NCBI GenBank assembly: GCA_009859145.1
Contig: VRVR01000002.1
Location: 186,001-250,000, forward strand
Length of the DNA: 64,000 bases
Source: Andalucia godoyi
Lineage: Eukaryota; Discoba; Jakobea; Jakobida; Andaluciidae
Direction: 5' to 3'
The translations under genes and the position numbers were made by a program. Shown in pieces: positions 24,154 through 34,968 of this stretch; the stretch's first letter is position 1, and every line of letters begins with the position of its first letter. The notes beneath the pieces are model-generated. The model had not been told where the DNA came from. It worked only from the letters and a program-made list of their open reading frames with translations, and made no database searches.

Positions 24154-25929
24154 ATGTCAGACGCCGTCACATTGAAGGATAAGGGCAATGCAGCTTTTTC
24201 AGCAGGCAATTTTGAAGAGGCAATTACGTATTTCTCAAAGGCAATTGAAGCGGACCCGTCGAATCATGTTTTGTACTCGAATCGGTCTGCCTGTTATTCT
24301 TCGTTGAAAGACTTTGAAAAGGCTTTGGATGATGCGGAGCATGTTGTGAAGATCAAGCCTGACTGGGCTCGTGGGTATTCGCGTAAAGGTGCCGCGCTTC
24401 ATGGACTTGGACGCTTGCTGGAAGCTGCGGATGTCTATGAAGAAGGTCTGGCGATTGATCCTGGTAACAAGCAGATGTCGGATGCACTTCGTGAAATCGA
24501 GTCTGGACTGCGAGCTGAAGGCGGTGCTGCTGGAGCTCCTGGTGGTGCTGCTGATGGAAAGGACCCCTTTGCATCCATGGGAAATGTGTTCAACGCGGGG
24601 TTGATTGACAAGCTGCGAAGCGATCCGCAGGGCCGTGCATTGCTTTTGCAGCCGGATTTTGAAGCGAAGCTCAGGATGATTATTGCAAATCCAAAGAGTC
24701 TTTCTGCGCATATGGGCGACCAGAGAATCTTGCAGGCGCTCATGATTGGAATGGGAATCAACGCCCAGTTTGGAAACGCTGGGGACTTTACCGGTAAGGG
24801 CGATGGAGATGTTCCCATGCGCGACGCTTCCAATGCAGAATCGGAGTATCGGTCGAAGGAGCAGCCGCAGTCTGCAAAGCCGTCCAAGCCAGCGGAGCCC
24901 GAGCTGTCTCCCGAGGAAAAGGAGAAGAAGGATCGCCTAACGAAAGCAGAGGCCCTCAAGGAGGAAGGAAACGCGCTCTACAAGCAAAAGAAGTTTGAGG
25001 AGGCGCTGAAGAGGTACGACGACGCTCTGGAAGTGATGCCGGAGAATGTCGCCTACATGAACAACAAGGCTGCGGTCTACATGGAACAAGGAGACTTTGA
25101 CAAATGCATCAAGGAATGCGAAGACGCAATTGAAAAGGGACGTGCTGTTCGTGCGGACTTCACTGTGATTGCCAAGATCTTTGCACGCATTGGAAATGCG
25201 TATGCCAAACAAGGCAAGTATGATGAGGCCATTCAGGCGTATAACAAGTCTTTGTTCGAGCATCGTACTTCGGAGGTTGTCAACAAGCTTCATCAAATTG
25301 AAAAGACGAAGAAAGAGGCCGACATCAAGGCGTACCTCAATCCTGAAATTGCTCAGCAAGAGAAGGATCGTGGAAACCAGCTTTTCAAGGATGGAAAGTG
25401 GGACGAAGCAATTGCTGCATATTCCGAGGCAATCAAGAGGAACCCTGAAGATGCAACGTTTTATTCAAATCGTTCTGCGACATACCTGAAGATTGCGCAG
25501 TTCCATCCCGCATTGCAGGATGCAGACAAGTGCGTGGCACTCAATCCGTCTTTTGCAAAAGGTTGGCTGCGCAAGGGAAATGCACACTTTGGTTTGAAGG
25601 AGTACCACAAGGCACTGGATGCATTTGACCGCGGAATGCACCTTGATCCCAACATGTCAGAATTGAAGGAAGGCTCTGAACGGGTTCTTCTGGCGTTGCG
25701 GAGGGAGAGTTCGAGTGGACAAGTGGACGAAGAGCGCGCACAGCGATCCCTGTCTGATCCCGAAATCCAGGCAATTCTTCGTGATCCTCAGATCAACATT
25801 GCTTTGCAGAACATGTCGGAGAATCCGCGCTTGGCAGCAGAGTACATGCGTGATCCTGTGATGTCGGCAAAGATCAATAAGTTGATTGCTGCAGGTGTCT
25901 TGCGAACGGGCCCCGCCAAACCTGAATAG
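24154..25929 (+). CDS. STI1: Hsp70-Hsp90 organising protein HOP/STI1
   Basis: Cochaperone that bridges Hsp70 and Hsp90 for client transfer in the cytosol. 591 residues, single exon. Architecture TPR1 (about 1-118, starting LKDKGNAAFSAGNFEEAI), DP1/STI1 domain (about 140-205, with LRSDPQGRALLLQPDF and ILQALMIGMG), charged linker, TPR2A (from about 267, LKEEGNALYKQKKFEEAL), TPR2B (from about 400, KDRGNQLFKDGKWDEAI) and DP2 (about 530-591, IQAILRDPQINIALQNM). Domain order and length equal those of animal, fungal and plant HOP. The carboxylate-clamp Lys/Asn residues of the first helices are visible (KGNAAF, EGNALY, RGNQLF). Start is the first ATG after a T-rich leader. Confidence 0.96.
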   Translation: MSDAVTLKDKGNAAFSAGNFEEAITYFSKAIEADPSNHVLYSNRSACYSSLKDFEKALDDAEHVVKIKPDWARGYSRKGAALHGLGRLLEAADVYEEGLAIDPGNKQMSDALREIESGLRAEGGAAGAPGGAADGKDPFASMGNVFNAGLIDKLRSDPQGRALLLQPDFEAKLRMIIANPKSLSAHMGDQRILQALMIGMGINAQFGNAGDFTGKGDGDVPMRDASNAESEYRSKEQPQSAKPSKPAEPELSPEEKEKKDRLTKAEALKEEGNALYKQKKFEEALKRYDDALEVMPENVAYMNNKAAVYMEQGDFDKCIKECEDAIEKGRAVRADFTVIAKIFARIGNAYAKQGKYDEAIQAYNKSLFEHRTSEVVNKLHQIEKTKKEADIKAYLNPEIAQQEKDRGNQLFKDGKWDEAIAAYSEAIKRNPEDATFYSNRSATYLKIAQFHPALQDADKCVALNPSFAKGWLRKGNAHFGLKEYHKALDAFDRGMHLDPNMSELKEGSERVLLALRRESSSGQVDEERAQRSLSDPEIQAILRDPQINIALQNMSENPRLAAEYMRDPVMSAKINKLIAAGVLRTGPAKPE

Positions 25930-26197
25930 GAGGAATGTTTGCGATGAAAATGAAGTTGATGAAGATAATTAAAAAAATTTAAAAAAAACAAACACATAAA
26001 AACGGGAAGGAGAAAAAATGAAGAGGCGGAAGCATGAGCGAAAACAGCGTGAGAACGCGCAAGCGAAAAAGCCGGGCGAGGCACAACGATTCTGATTTTT
26101 TTCTTCTTTTCTTCTTCCTCATGTCTCTTTACACAATATTACAGCGAGTGACGATTGACGGGAAAGAAGAAACGGTCTAGCACGTGCCCCTTTGTAA

Positions 26198-27949
26198 TTA
26201 GATGCGTCGACGTTTAATCGACCGGGATGGGGTCGGAGAGTCCGGCATTACGACATCGTTAATCTGCTCCATGTCAAAGCTTGATGTGCCAGTAAATGAC
26301 ACGGCACGAGTTTGGCGAATCGGTGGCAGGTTTGCCACATCTTGCTTGAACTTGGAGTTCTCCCAACCAGCCCGAACTCGCTTCTTTCCGGAAGACGGGG
26401 CAGCAGGAGACGGGGGAACATTCTCCGCATTGTCTAGAGTGTCCCTCGGAAAGATCGGATCAACATCGGTTTGCGGGGAGACGCTTCTGTTATGAGGAGC
26501 GTTCATGTGAGGAGAATCAATTCCACTTCCAATAAGCATTGATGGAACCGCATCTGCATCCTCTTCGTCAAAATACACATTCTGGACCGGCAGCCTCTTC
26601 CGGGTAGCGGAAACCTTCTCTCTGGACACTGCAGGCCTCGCAGAGTCTGCGGTTGAGTGGACAAAGGCGGTGCCGACAATGGTCGGTATTGTGGAGGAAA
26701 CAGGAACAAAGTCGAATACAGCGAAACGAGAAGTGGACTGCGGCACGACAGACAGTGGGGGATTCGGAGATTCCGTCTGTACTCCGACAACAGAACCTTT
26801 CGTTGCGGATGTCTGTTTCCGTGAAACATGAAACGGTTCCAACAGATCAAGATCCTGGTCAACGGCAGCCGCAGGATTGTTCGTCTCCAAACATCCTTTC
26901 GCACCTCGGGATTTCGAATCACTGCCGCGCTCTTCGTCTTCAAATTGTGCAATCTTCAACGACGGATCAAGCATATTTGCAGATGGGGTCAAAGCAGACG
27001 GTGTCTGTGGATCTGCTTCCATGGCACTGTGGGGTCGGCTGCGGGGCTCGCGAGGATCATCGAACGCCGATGTGCTGGAAACACGTCTGGAGCACTTCAG
27101 CGTCGTCGCTGCCTCGATTTCCTCGTTCGCTGTGTTGAAAGGATCGAGCGAATCTCCAGAAATGATGGGAACGAGGCCATGCGCTGTGTGTCGTGTAGGA
27201 GGAGTCGTGACGTCATCTAGCCGCGACGAGCTGTCCAGAGGAAGCACCACGGTAGACGAGCCAGAACCAGAGCCCCATGAATCCAGGTTAGTCGAAACCG
27301 ACGGGTCTGGAAGATCCAAGCGGAATTCGTACGGTACCGATTCCTCGTGGATACCGAGCATGCGTCTACCAAACGAATCCAGTAGATGATACTGCGGAGT
27401 CTCCAAGTCAAACGATTGCAGGAACTCAACCTCCATAGAAGCGAAAATCGAATCCAAGGCAGCATAATTGACTGAGTTTCGAGCAAACTGCAAATGTTTC
27501 GCATCTGTCTTGCAGTGTTTGTCGATGTCAGTAACCGTAACTCTGCAGATCTCGCAATGCGCTTCCTTTGCCTCACGAACCTCAACGACAGCAACTGCTG
27601 CTCCTGTTCCTGCTCCTGCTCCTGCTCCTGCATTGTTGTTTTGAGACAAGGATTGCTTCTTTCGCTGCGCAATTCTTTGATACAGCGCAATCGTCGACAG
27701 ACCAGCACTTCTCGACTTTTCCCATGAATCCCGTGGCTTTCGGAATGGAGATTCCAACGGATGGCCGTCGTGATAAACTCGCGGTAATTCCTGTCCTTTT
27801 TGTGCATCAAACAATTTAACCTGCACTTTGAATCGCAGCGACCGCTCCTCATACATGAAGTACCGAACGGACCCATCAGTGAATGCGGAACGGACGCGAA
27901 TCGCCTGATCCATCGCATCGAGCATCGATAGCATCGGTCGTTGTTGTTG

Positions 27950-27980
<31 letters not shown>

Positions 27981-28555
27981 AATGGGACTAAGGAAAGTGG
28001 ATTGTTCAACGCTGAAGCGCTGCCTGCATTTCGAGCCAGCTTCTGCAGTTCAAAGTCGATGCGATCATAGATCTTCATTCTCCGCATGTGTCGATCGAAG
28101 CGATGCCAATCAATCACGACAACCCCATTCTCATGACACGCTTGCAGCATCCTTTTCATTTCCGTCCCCCTTGAGATTCTATTTTGTTCCAGCGCCTTTT
28201 TGAGGTTCTTCCGGCTTGACGCGCTGAGCATGGAAGGGTTTGGCAGACTAGGATCGAAATGTCGTTGCTGTTGCTGCTGCTGTTGTTGTTGAAGCAATGG
28301 GTCTAGTATTTCGGATTCCATAAGCTGGTCATTCGTGTCTTCCAACACACAAATATGAATCATCGAAGCATTAAAGTGTGGAACAAGAGTGCAGTTCAGT
28401 TTCGTCTTCAAAACTGCTGCAAACACATCATACTTTCGAGACAGCCGAGAAACGTACATTGAGCGGCCCAAGTAAATATCGCGTGCTGGATCAGAAACTG
28501 AATCTTCTACTAATTTTCGAGATACTGGCGGCGCAACCATATTATACAAATCCAT
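26198..28555 (-). CDS. DBF4: DBF4-like activator of the Cdc7 replication kinase
   Basis: Probable regulatory subunit of DDK (Cdc7-Dbf4), which licenses replication origins by phosphorylating MCM. 785 residues from the ATG at 28555 (MDLYNMVAPP). Key evidence is a DBF4-type zinc finger at about residues 331-357: CEIC, then H-x-C and a distal H (DIDKHCKTDAKH), followed by the family's YAALDSIFASMEVEFL tail. Upstream, PRVYHDGHPLESPF at about 256-270 resembles motif M, which contacts Cdc7. MLQACHENGVVVIDWHRF resembles the BRCT-like motif N. Two polyglutamine tracts (about 98-106 and 191-205), and a long disordered Ser/Pro-rich C-terminal half ending in a basic SIKRRRI. An upstream GTG in the same frame lies in a microsatellite and was not used. 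Only the zinc finger is strongly conserved. Confidence 0.75.
27941..27981. repeat. CAG/CAA repeat encoding polyglutamine in DBF4
   Basis: TTG/CTG triplets on the plus strand read as about 13 consecutive Gln codons in the DBF4-like protein. A shorter Gln tract lies at about 28266-28292. Confidence 0.9.
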
Positions 28556-28569
28556 GTCTTCTTTCTCTT

Positions 28570-28710
28570 CTCTCACTCTCCCACTCACAAACACTCCCAC
28601 TCACACACTCACACACTCACACACTCACACACTCACACACTCACACACTCACACACACTCACACGCTCACACACTCACACACACACACACACACACGCTC
28701 ACACACGCAG
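28570..28710. repeat. CTCACA/CACACA microsatellite
   Basis: About 140 bp of CTCACA hexamers grading into CA dinucleotides, immediately upstream of the DBF4 start codon, so probably in its 5' UTR or promoter. Confidence 0.9.
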
Positions 28711-30141
<1,431 letters not shown>

Positions 30142-30617
30142 GAAGACCGGCAACCCCGGGACAATGGTTTCCGTTTTCAACTTGCCTTCGCCAATCTCGG
30201 TCGAATTTTTGTAAAGCATTGTACTTATCTTATGTTCCACCAGCCCTACAGCTTTGGATGACGGCTGTCGTCCTCCTTGTTCCCTACTTCTTCTCCATCC
30301 GTCCCAGCAGTTTTTGATCACTGGTGCAGACATCCTTCGTCCCCTTTGCGCGCGGAACCCCGGAATCTATGTCTCGTGCACTCCCTCATGCAAAAGACTA
30401 TCGTACTTCACTTGACACACCGACGCTCGACACTAGACGCTTCACGGAATTAATTACTTGAAGTTCGAGTTCATATAGTATCATTCAAACAGGGGTATAT
30501 AACTCCATTTTATCTTCAGTAACCAGCTGAGACGTTTTTTGTTTTTGTTTTCTTGTTTAGCAATTTATCCCAAAAAGAAATCTGTAATCCCATCTCCAAA
30601 AAGCACCATCTACAACC
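30142..30617. other. Intergenic region between ERV1 and the small hydrophilic protein gene
   Basis: About 475 bp with the ERV1 3' flank and the promoter region of the 115-residue gene. No further gene seen. Confidence 0.5.
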
Positions 30618-30965
30618 ATGACTGACCAGCATCGCGAAACCTTCACTGAAAAGATTCAGCATGTCGCAGAGAACGTGGGCACGAAGCTGCGCGACACCTT
30701 CCATCTCAACAAGGAGACCTCAACAGAAGCGCATCCAACCTCGGAAGCCGGAACGCAGGAAAGCTTCGGAGCCAAGCTGAAGGGCTTTGTGACAGGTAAC
30801 ACAGAGACGGCGCGGTCGGACAACCCGTTCGCAACTTCTGGTTCGTCCCTTGGCGTCGACGTTCCTCCTGGCAGCACCGCGACCAGCACGTTTTATGGAT
30901 CGGAGTACCAGTCAGAGCCCGCTCATCGCATCCACTCCGAGTCCGAGCAGCTCCCACGCCCCTGA
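30618..30965 (+). CDS. Small hydrophilic protein of unknown function
   Basis: 115 residues, ATG in the favourable context ACAACCATGACT. The N-terminal half is predicted amphipathic helix (FTEKIQHVAENVGTKLRD), with a near-repeat further on (FGAKLKGFVTG). The rest is rich in Ser, Thr, Glu and Gly and looks disordered, ending in ESEQLPRP. There are no cysteines, membrane segment or signal peptide. The composition resembles LEA-like or HSP12-like stress proteins, but I recognise no family motif, so no function is assigned. Coding status is supported by the clean ATG context and codon choice like that of its neighbours. Confidence 0.6.
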   Translation: MTDQHRETFTEKIQHVAENVGTKLRDTFHLNKETSTEAHPTSEAGTQESFGAKLKGFVTGNTETARSDNPFATSGSSLGVDVPPGSTATSTFYGSEYQSEPAHRIHSESEQLPRP

Positions 30966-31171
30966 TAAGGGAAATCAGTAAATAGCTTCTGACCCACTTG
31001 AATGTCCTTAGTAATTTGCGCTGTCGTCCACGATCCCCAAGTGCGGGAAGGAGGTGGGGGAAAAAAAACACAATTTACAGTATAAATGACAAAATCATCA
31101 AAGAAATCAAAAAGGAAGGAAGAAGAAGAAACAGCAAAAGTAACCCACGGCTCTACTGATCTCGTGCAGTC

Positions 31172-32704
31172 TTAATCATCCGCAGCGTCCTCGGCCTGCT
31201 GCTCCTCTGCGGCGGCTTCTGCAGCTTCTGCGGCGGCTTCTGCTTCCTGCGCGGCCCTCTCTTCCTCTTCGATCCTGCGTCGTTCTTCTTCCTGTTCTCG
31301 GATCTTGCGCTGTCTGGCTTCTTCCGCCTCCTGCAATTTCCTGAGTCTGTCAATTTCAGCCTGTTCGATCCTGCGCCGCTCCTGCTCCTCCTCCTCAAGA
31401 CGCTTATGTCGTTCTGCAATAACACCTTCTGTGCGCTGCAAGGCCCTGGAGATGGCTTTTGCAAGCAGCCTGTCCACAGTCGATCGTGCCTGGTTGTCGT
31501 TTTCCGCAACATGCTGCGAGACACGCTTTTGCAGCTCTGCAAGGTACGTTGTCTCGACATCCCGTTCAACGGTATCGTAAAAGAATCCGGCGTCCGAAAG
31601 CGCATTCATGACCGATCCCTGCAAAGATCCCAGCAACGCTCGCGCAGCCTCCCGAGCCGCAAGCTTGTCCTTTGCTCTCTTTTCCGCTGCAAGTCTCGAG
31701 TGCTCCTGGTCTCTGCGACGCGCGATTTCCTCTTCTCTGCGCTTCTCTGCAGCCTCAAGCCGCTGCACCTCTGCAAGTTCTGCATTTCTACGAGATGTCA
31801 TATCCTGTCGGTGCGCACGGATTGCCGAGAACTCGTCTTCCTCGAGCACTTCCAGCAGCGATTGCTCCAGGGTCTTCCCAACCAGCACATCAAGAATAGG
31901 CTCCACCTCAAGATCAAAGTGGAATAAATCGCCCTCGTAAATCTGAGTCTCAGAATCAACACCGGATTTGCGCGGGACAAACAACGGCGAAGGAGGACGG
32001 TCCATGAACGCATCAGTCTGCGTATCCACTTCCTTTTCAACAGGTCGGTCCGAAAGATCCTCGAGATACTCGTCAGTCTGCAACAAAAGATGCTGCCGAC
32101 CCTCCACCGGTGGCGGGGTACGGGCACGCTGCGCTTCCATATCTTGCTGACGCTTTCGCTCCACACGAGCCTGACGCTGACGCTCCTGGCGTTCTCTTTC
32201 CTGAATCATTCTCTCGGCTTGGGCCTGCACACAACAAACAAACAAACAAAAGTCAAGTAAGCCAAACCGTTCATGCACATGGATCGACCAATTGTAATGA
32301 ATCAGCCGACAAAAAAAACAAAAACAACAACAAGATCAAGATCAAGAAGAACATACTGCTGGAAGAACTTGGGCTGCATATGTCGAGCCACGTGCAACGC
32401 GACGATCCCACATCACATTTGTAGCACTGTCAATTGAAGCATTTAGTAAAAACCAAACCCACAACGATGAAAACAACTCCCATGTAAGTCACTGGCATTT
32501 CCCCTCCAAAAACAAAAACGATTGGCAAAACAAACAAGAAAAAAAAACAGCAAAATGAGTGAAAGAAGAATCACGAAAAGCATACGTTCTGGAATTTGCG
32601 CTCTCAGACTCTGGATCACGATACTTCTTTCGAGCGCCAACAGTGCGCGGTGCAGACCCCAATTGATATGCACCCTGGTTCGGCACAAGTGGACCCGTAT
32701 TCAT
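31172..32704 (-). CDS. RSPH3: Radial spoke protein 3 (RSP3/RSPH3), three exons
   Basis: A-kinase-anchoring scaffold of the axonemal radial spoke, located at its base on doublet microtubules. Exons 32704-32586, 32426-32357 and 32224-31172 join to 413 residues. Introns of 159 and 132 nt have GTATGC/CAG (phase 2) and GTATGT/CAG (phase 0) boundaries. Intron 1 contains TACTAAAT near the acceptor, a plausible branch point. The family signatures all appear only after joining: KKYRDPE in exon 1, NVMWDRRVARGSTYAAQVLP in exon 2, and in exon 3 VDTQTDAFMDRPPSPLFVP, FHFDLEVEPILDVLVGKTLE and AGFFYDTVERDVET. A long Glu/Arg-rich coiled coil and an Ala/Glu-rich tail end the protein. Start is ATG 32704 (MNTGPLVPNQ); an in-frame codon at 32734 is also possible. 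Unspliced reading would give a shorter false start at 32278. Confidence 0.93.
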
Positions 32705-33226
32705 GGTGCAGTACTGTGTGTCGAAAAAGCACAAAGAGCTGTTTTAAAAAGGGGGGGGAGTGCGGAAAGAAGAAGTGGAAAAATAAAGTTAGATCGAAAA
32801 AGAGAACTCTTTGAAGAACAAGAAAGCGGCAGAAAACGTTTCACCCAGAAAGCTATAGATGATCAGATAAAGCAAACAGAAAATGATAAAATATGAAAAA
32901 AGCAAAATACAACGTCCATCCGAGCGGTTGTTTTGGGGTCTGCGGAAGCATCACGTGATGCAGTAAGTGCAGAGGATCCGGTTCCGCAATTGTCCGATCG
33001 AACAATAATAATAAAAATCCAACCAAAAATCAGCGCGTTGCACATTGAAAGACTCCAACTCATTGGTTTCTTGTTGTTGGCTTTTTGAGCATTTATTCAT
33101 CTGTTATTTATTTATACGAGAAGAGGAGATCAGCAAAAACAAAAAATAATAAAAAGAAGGAGGTGAGGTGAAGAAGAAAAAAAAAAAAAGAAAGAAAGAA
33201 AGAAAAAGAAAAAAAGAATTTAATCG
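32705..33226. other. Divergent intergenic region, RSP3 / MFS transporter
   Basis: About 520 bp serving as the 5' region for both genes. It contains an A-rich purine tract (33150-33215) just before the transporter ATG and a TCACGTGA palindrome at about 32951-32958. A 66-codon minus ORF (33063-32863) is hydrophobic at both ends but not convincing. Confidence 0.45.
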
Positions 33227-34897
33227 ATGCTCAGTTCTCCAAGTTCGAGTCTGAGACTGCAGTTTGGAAATGCCATTACTGTCGTCACCCACATCAACTT
33301 GTTGCTGTATGGAGCTGCGTATTGGATGCATTTGACGCTGCTTCCATATCTTGCGTCTTCGATTGGTGGTTCCGTTTCGGATCTTCGAGTTCTCGGCACA
33401 CTTCTTACGGTCTTTTCAGCGATCCAGATGATTGGATCGACTCTGTTCGGAAGATTCGCTGACGCGTTTGGCGGACGGACAGCCATGTTGCTTGCGTTTT
33501 CATGTTCCATTCTCAACTACTCGTTGCTCTATTTTGCAGATTCGTCGTTCTTACTGTTTGTCTCTCGGATCCCAGCATTGGGCCAGCATGCTTTGCATGC
33601 CTCGCAAATCGTAATGTCGCTGCAGTCTTCAGAACATGCTCGTGCCGCAACTCTGGGTCGGCTGGGGGTTTCGTACGGCATCGGATTCGCTGTCGGTCCC
33701 CTGATTGGAGGGTATCTTGCGACCACCCACTCGGTGAGATTGGCTGTTTTGCTCGCCGTCGTTGTCTCGGCTCTGTCTCTTTTCCTGACCTTCATGTTTG
33801 TCACAGATACACCAGTTGCCGATGTGGTGCCAAAGTACATGCGACTGGACGGTTCGGAGCCGCCGTTGGTCTCCAGAGTCGACTCCGTTGGGTTTCGGAC
33901 TTCAGGAGTAAAGATGAGGTCCCCTTCGACATCAAGAGTGGGTTCTCCAAAATTTCCGCTTTCGCCAAGCACCAGCAATGCAAATATTGACCTCGTTGAA
34001 CACGCACACAGTCATGGTCTGCAAAGTTCGCTAGCAGCCGGTTCCGGTGCGGCTCCTGTCTCTCTCACTGTGAAAGTTTCGATGGTTGTTACTCCCGAAA
34101 CTGGTTTTCAGAACCAGGCTCAAAGCTGCGGTCAGCATTACGACGATCCAGAAAACTGTGCAGATGCAGAGGCGGGCTTTGCGCCTCGTTCCGCGCATTC
34201 CCTGTTTAAGCAATGGTACTCGTTCAAGGACCTATTTCGATATCCGCTGCTGAAGCCGCTTCTCACTGCCAAAGCGGCTGGAGGCCTGTCGTTTGCGCTG
34301 TTTCACTCATCATTCTCAATGCTTGCTGTGGATACCCTTCATTTTTCAGCTCAGGAGAGCGGATATGTGATTGCGTTTGTCGGCTTTGTAGCCATGATTG
34401 CCCAAGGGCTTTTGGTTGGAAGGCTCGGCATTCTATTCCAACACCGTGAATTGACACTCGTTCGTCACCTGTCCATTGGGCTGGTGCTGTCATTTTGCAT
34501 GCTGTCGGTCATTGACAACTCTTTGATTTCTGTGTTCACCGTGTTGGTTCCTATTGTGATTTGCGGGACTGTTATCGCAACCACGGTGACTGCGCAGCTC
34601 ACAAAGTGTGTTGAGGCAAAGGACGTGGGAACTGTGCTTGGATTGGACATGACGGTCGGGTCATCTGTGCGAGTGATTGCGCCTTCCATCGGGGGCATCC
34701 TCATTTCCATCGCCCCTGAGTACGGTTTCGCACTCGTTGGTGGTGCAGCGGCATTGCTTTGCGCGTCATTATGGACGAGTTTTTGGTATTTTGAATGGGA
34801 ACGGATGGATCACGATGCTGCGAAAGCCAGTGGATCCGTACCTGTCGCTCCGGGGGGCTTGGAAGGAAGCAATCATGGAGGCTTGTACAAGACGTAG
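33227..34897 (+). CDS. Major facilitator superfamily transporter, SLC22A18/TetA-like
   Basis: 556-residue polytopic membrane protein of the MFS drug/H+ antiporter type. The N-terminal six-helix bundle (about 10-195) includes loop motif A as STLFGRFADAFGGR and the helix-5 signature GVSYGIGFAVGPLIGGYLA. This is followed by a long Ser/Pro-rich cytosolic loop of about 135 residues (about 200-335), then the C-terminal bundle (about 345-535) with FVGFVAMIAQGLLVGRLG and GTVLGLDMTVGSSVRVIAPSIGG. Helix content and motif order match SLC22A18, MFSD9 and bacterial Tet(A). The substrate cannot be inferred. The first ATG lies immediately after a purine tract. Transcribed divergently from RSP3 and converging on the MKKS gene (71 bp apart). 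Confidence 0.85.
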   Translation: MLSSPSSSLRLQFGNAITVVTHINLLLYGAAYWMHLTLLPYLASSIGGSVSDLRVLGTLLTVFSAIQMIGSTLFGRFADAFGGRTAMLLAFSCSILNYSLLYFADSSFLLFVSRIPALGQHALHASQIVMSLQSSEHARAATLGRLGVSYGIGFAVGPLIGGYLATTHSVRLAVLLAVVVSALSLFLTFMFVTDTPVADVVPKYMRLDGSEPPLVSRVDSVGFRTSGVKMRSPSTSRVGSPKFPLSPSTSNANIDLVEHAHSHGLQSSLAAGSGAAPVSLTVKVSMVVTPETGFQNQAQSCGQHYDDPENCADAEAGFAPRSAHSLFKQWYSFKDLFRYPLLKPLLTAKAAGGLSFALFHSSFSMLAVDTLHFSAQESGYVIAFVGFVAMIAQGLLVGRLGILFQHRELTLVRHLSIGLVLSFCMLSVIDNSLISVFTVLVPIVICGTVIATTVTAQLTKCVEAKDVGTVLGLDMTVGSSVRVIAPSIGGILISIAPEYGFALVGGAAALLCASLWTSFWYFEWERMDHDAAKASGSVPVAPGGLEGSNHGGLYKT

Positions 34898-34968
34898 TGG
34901 CGGTGCAACGCGTTGCATTTTCTCGGTCGAAGGAAGAAGCCGCAATCGCCATTTGGTGCTGATTCCGT

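Noticed and set aside
32443-32734. Separate small minus-strand gene upstream of RSP3.
   Set aside because: Its first 39 codons are RSP3 exon 1: they splice in frame to the conserved MWDRRVARGSTYA exon.
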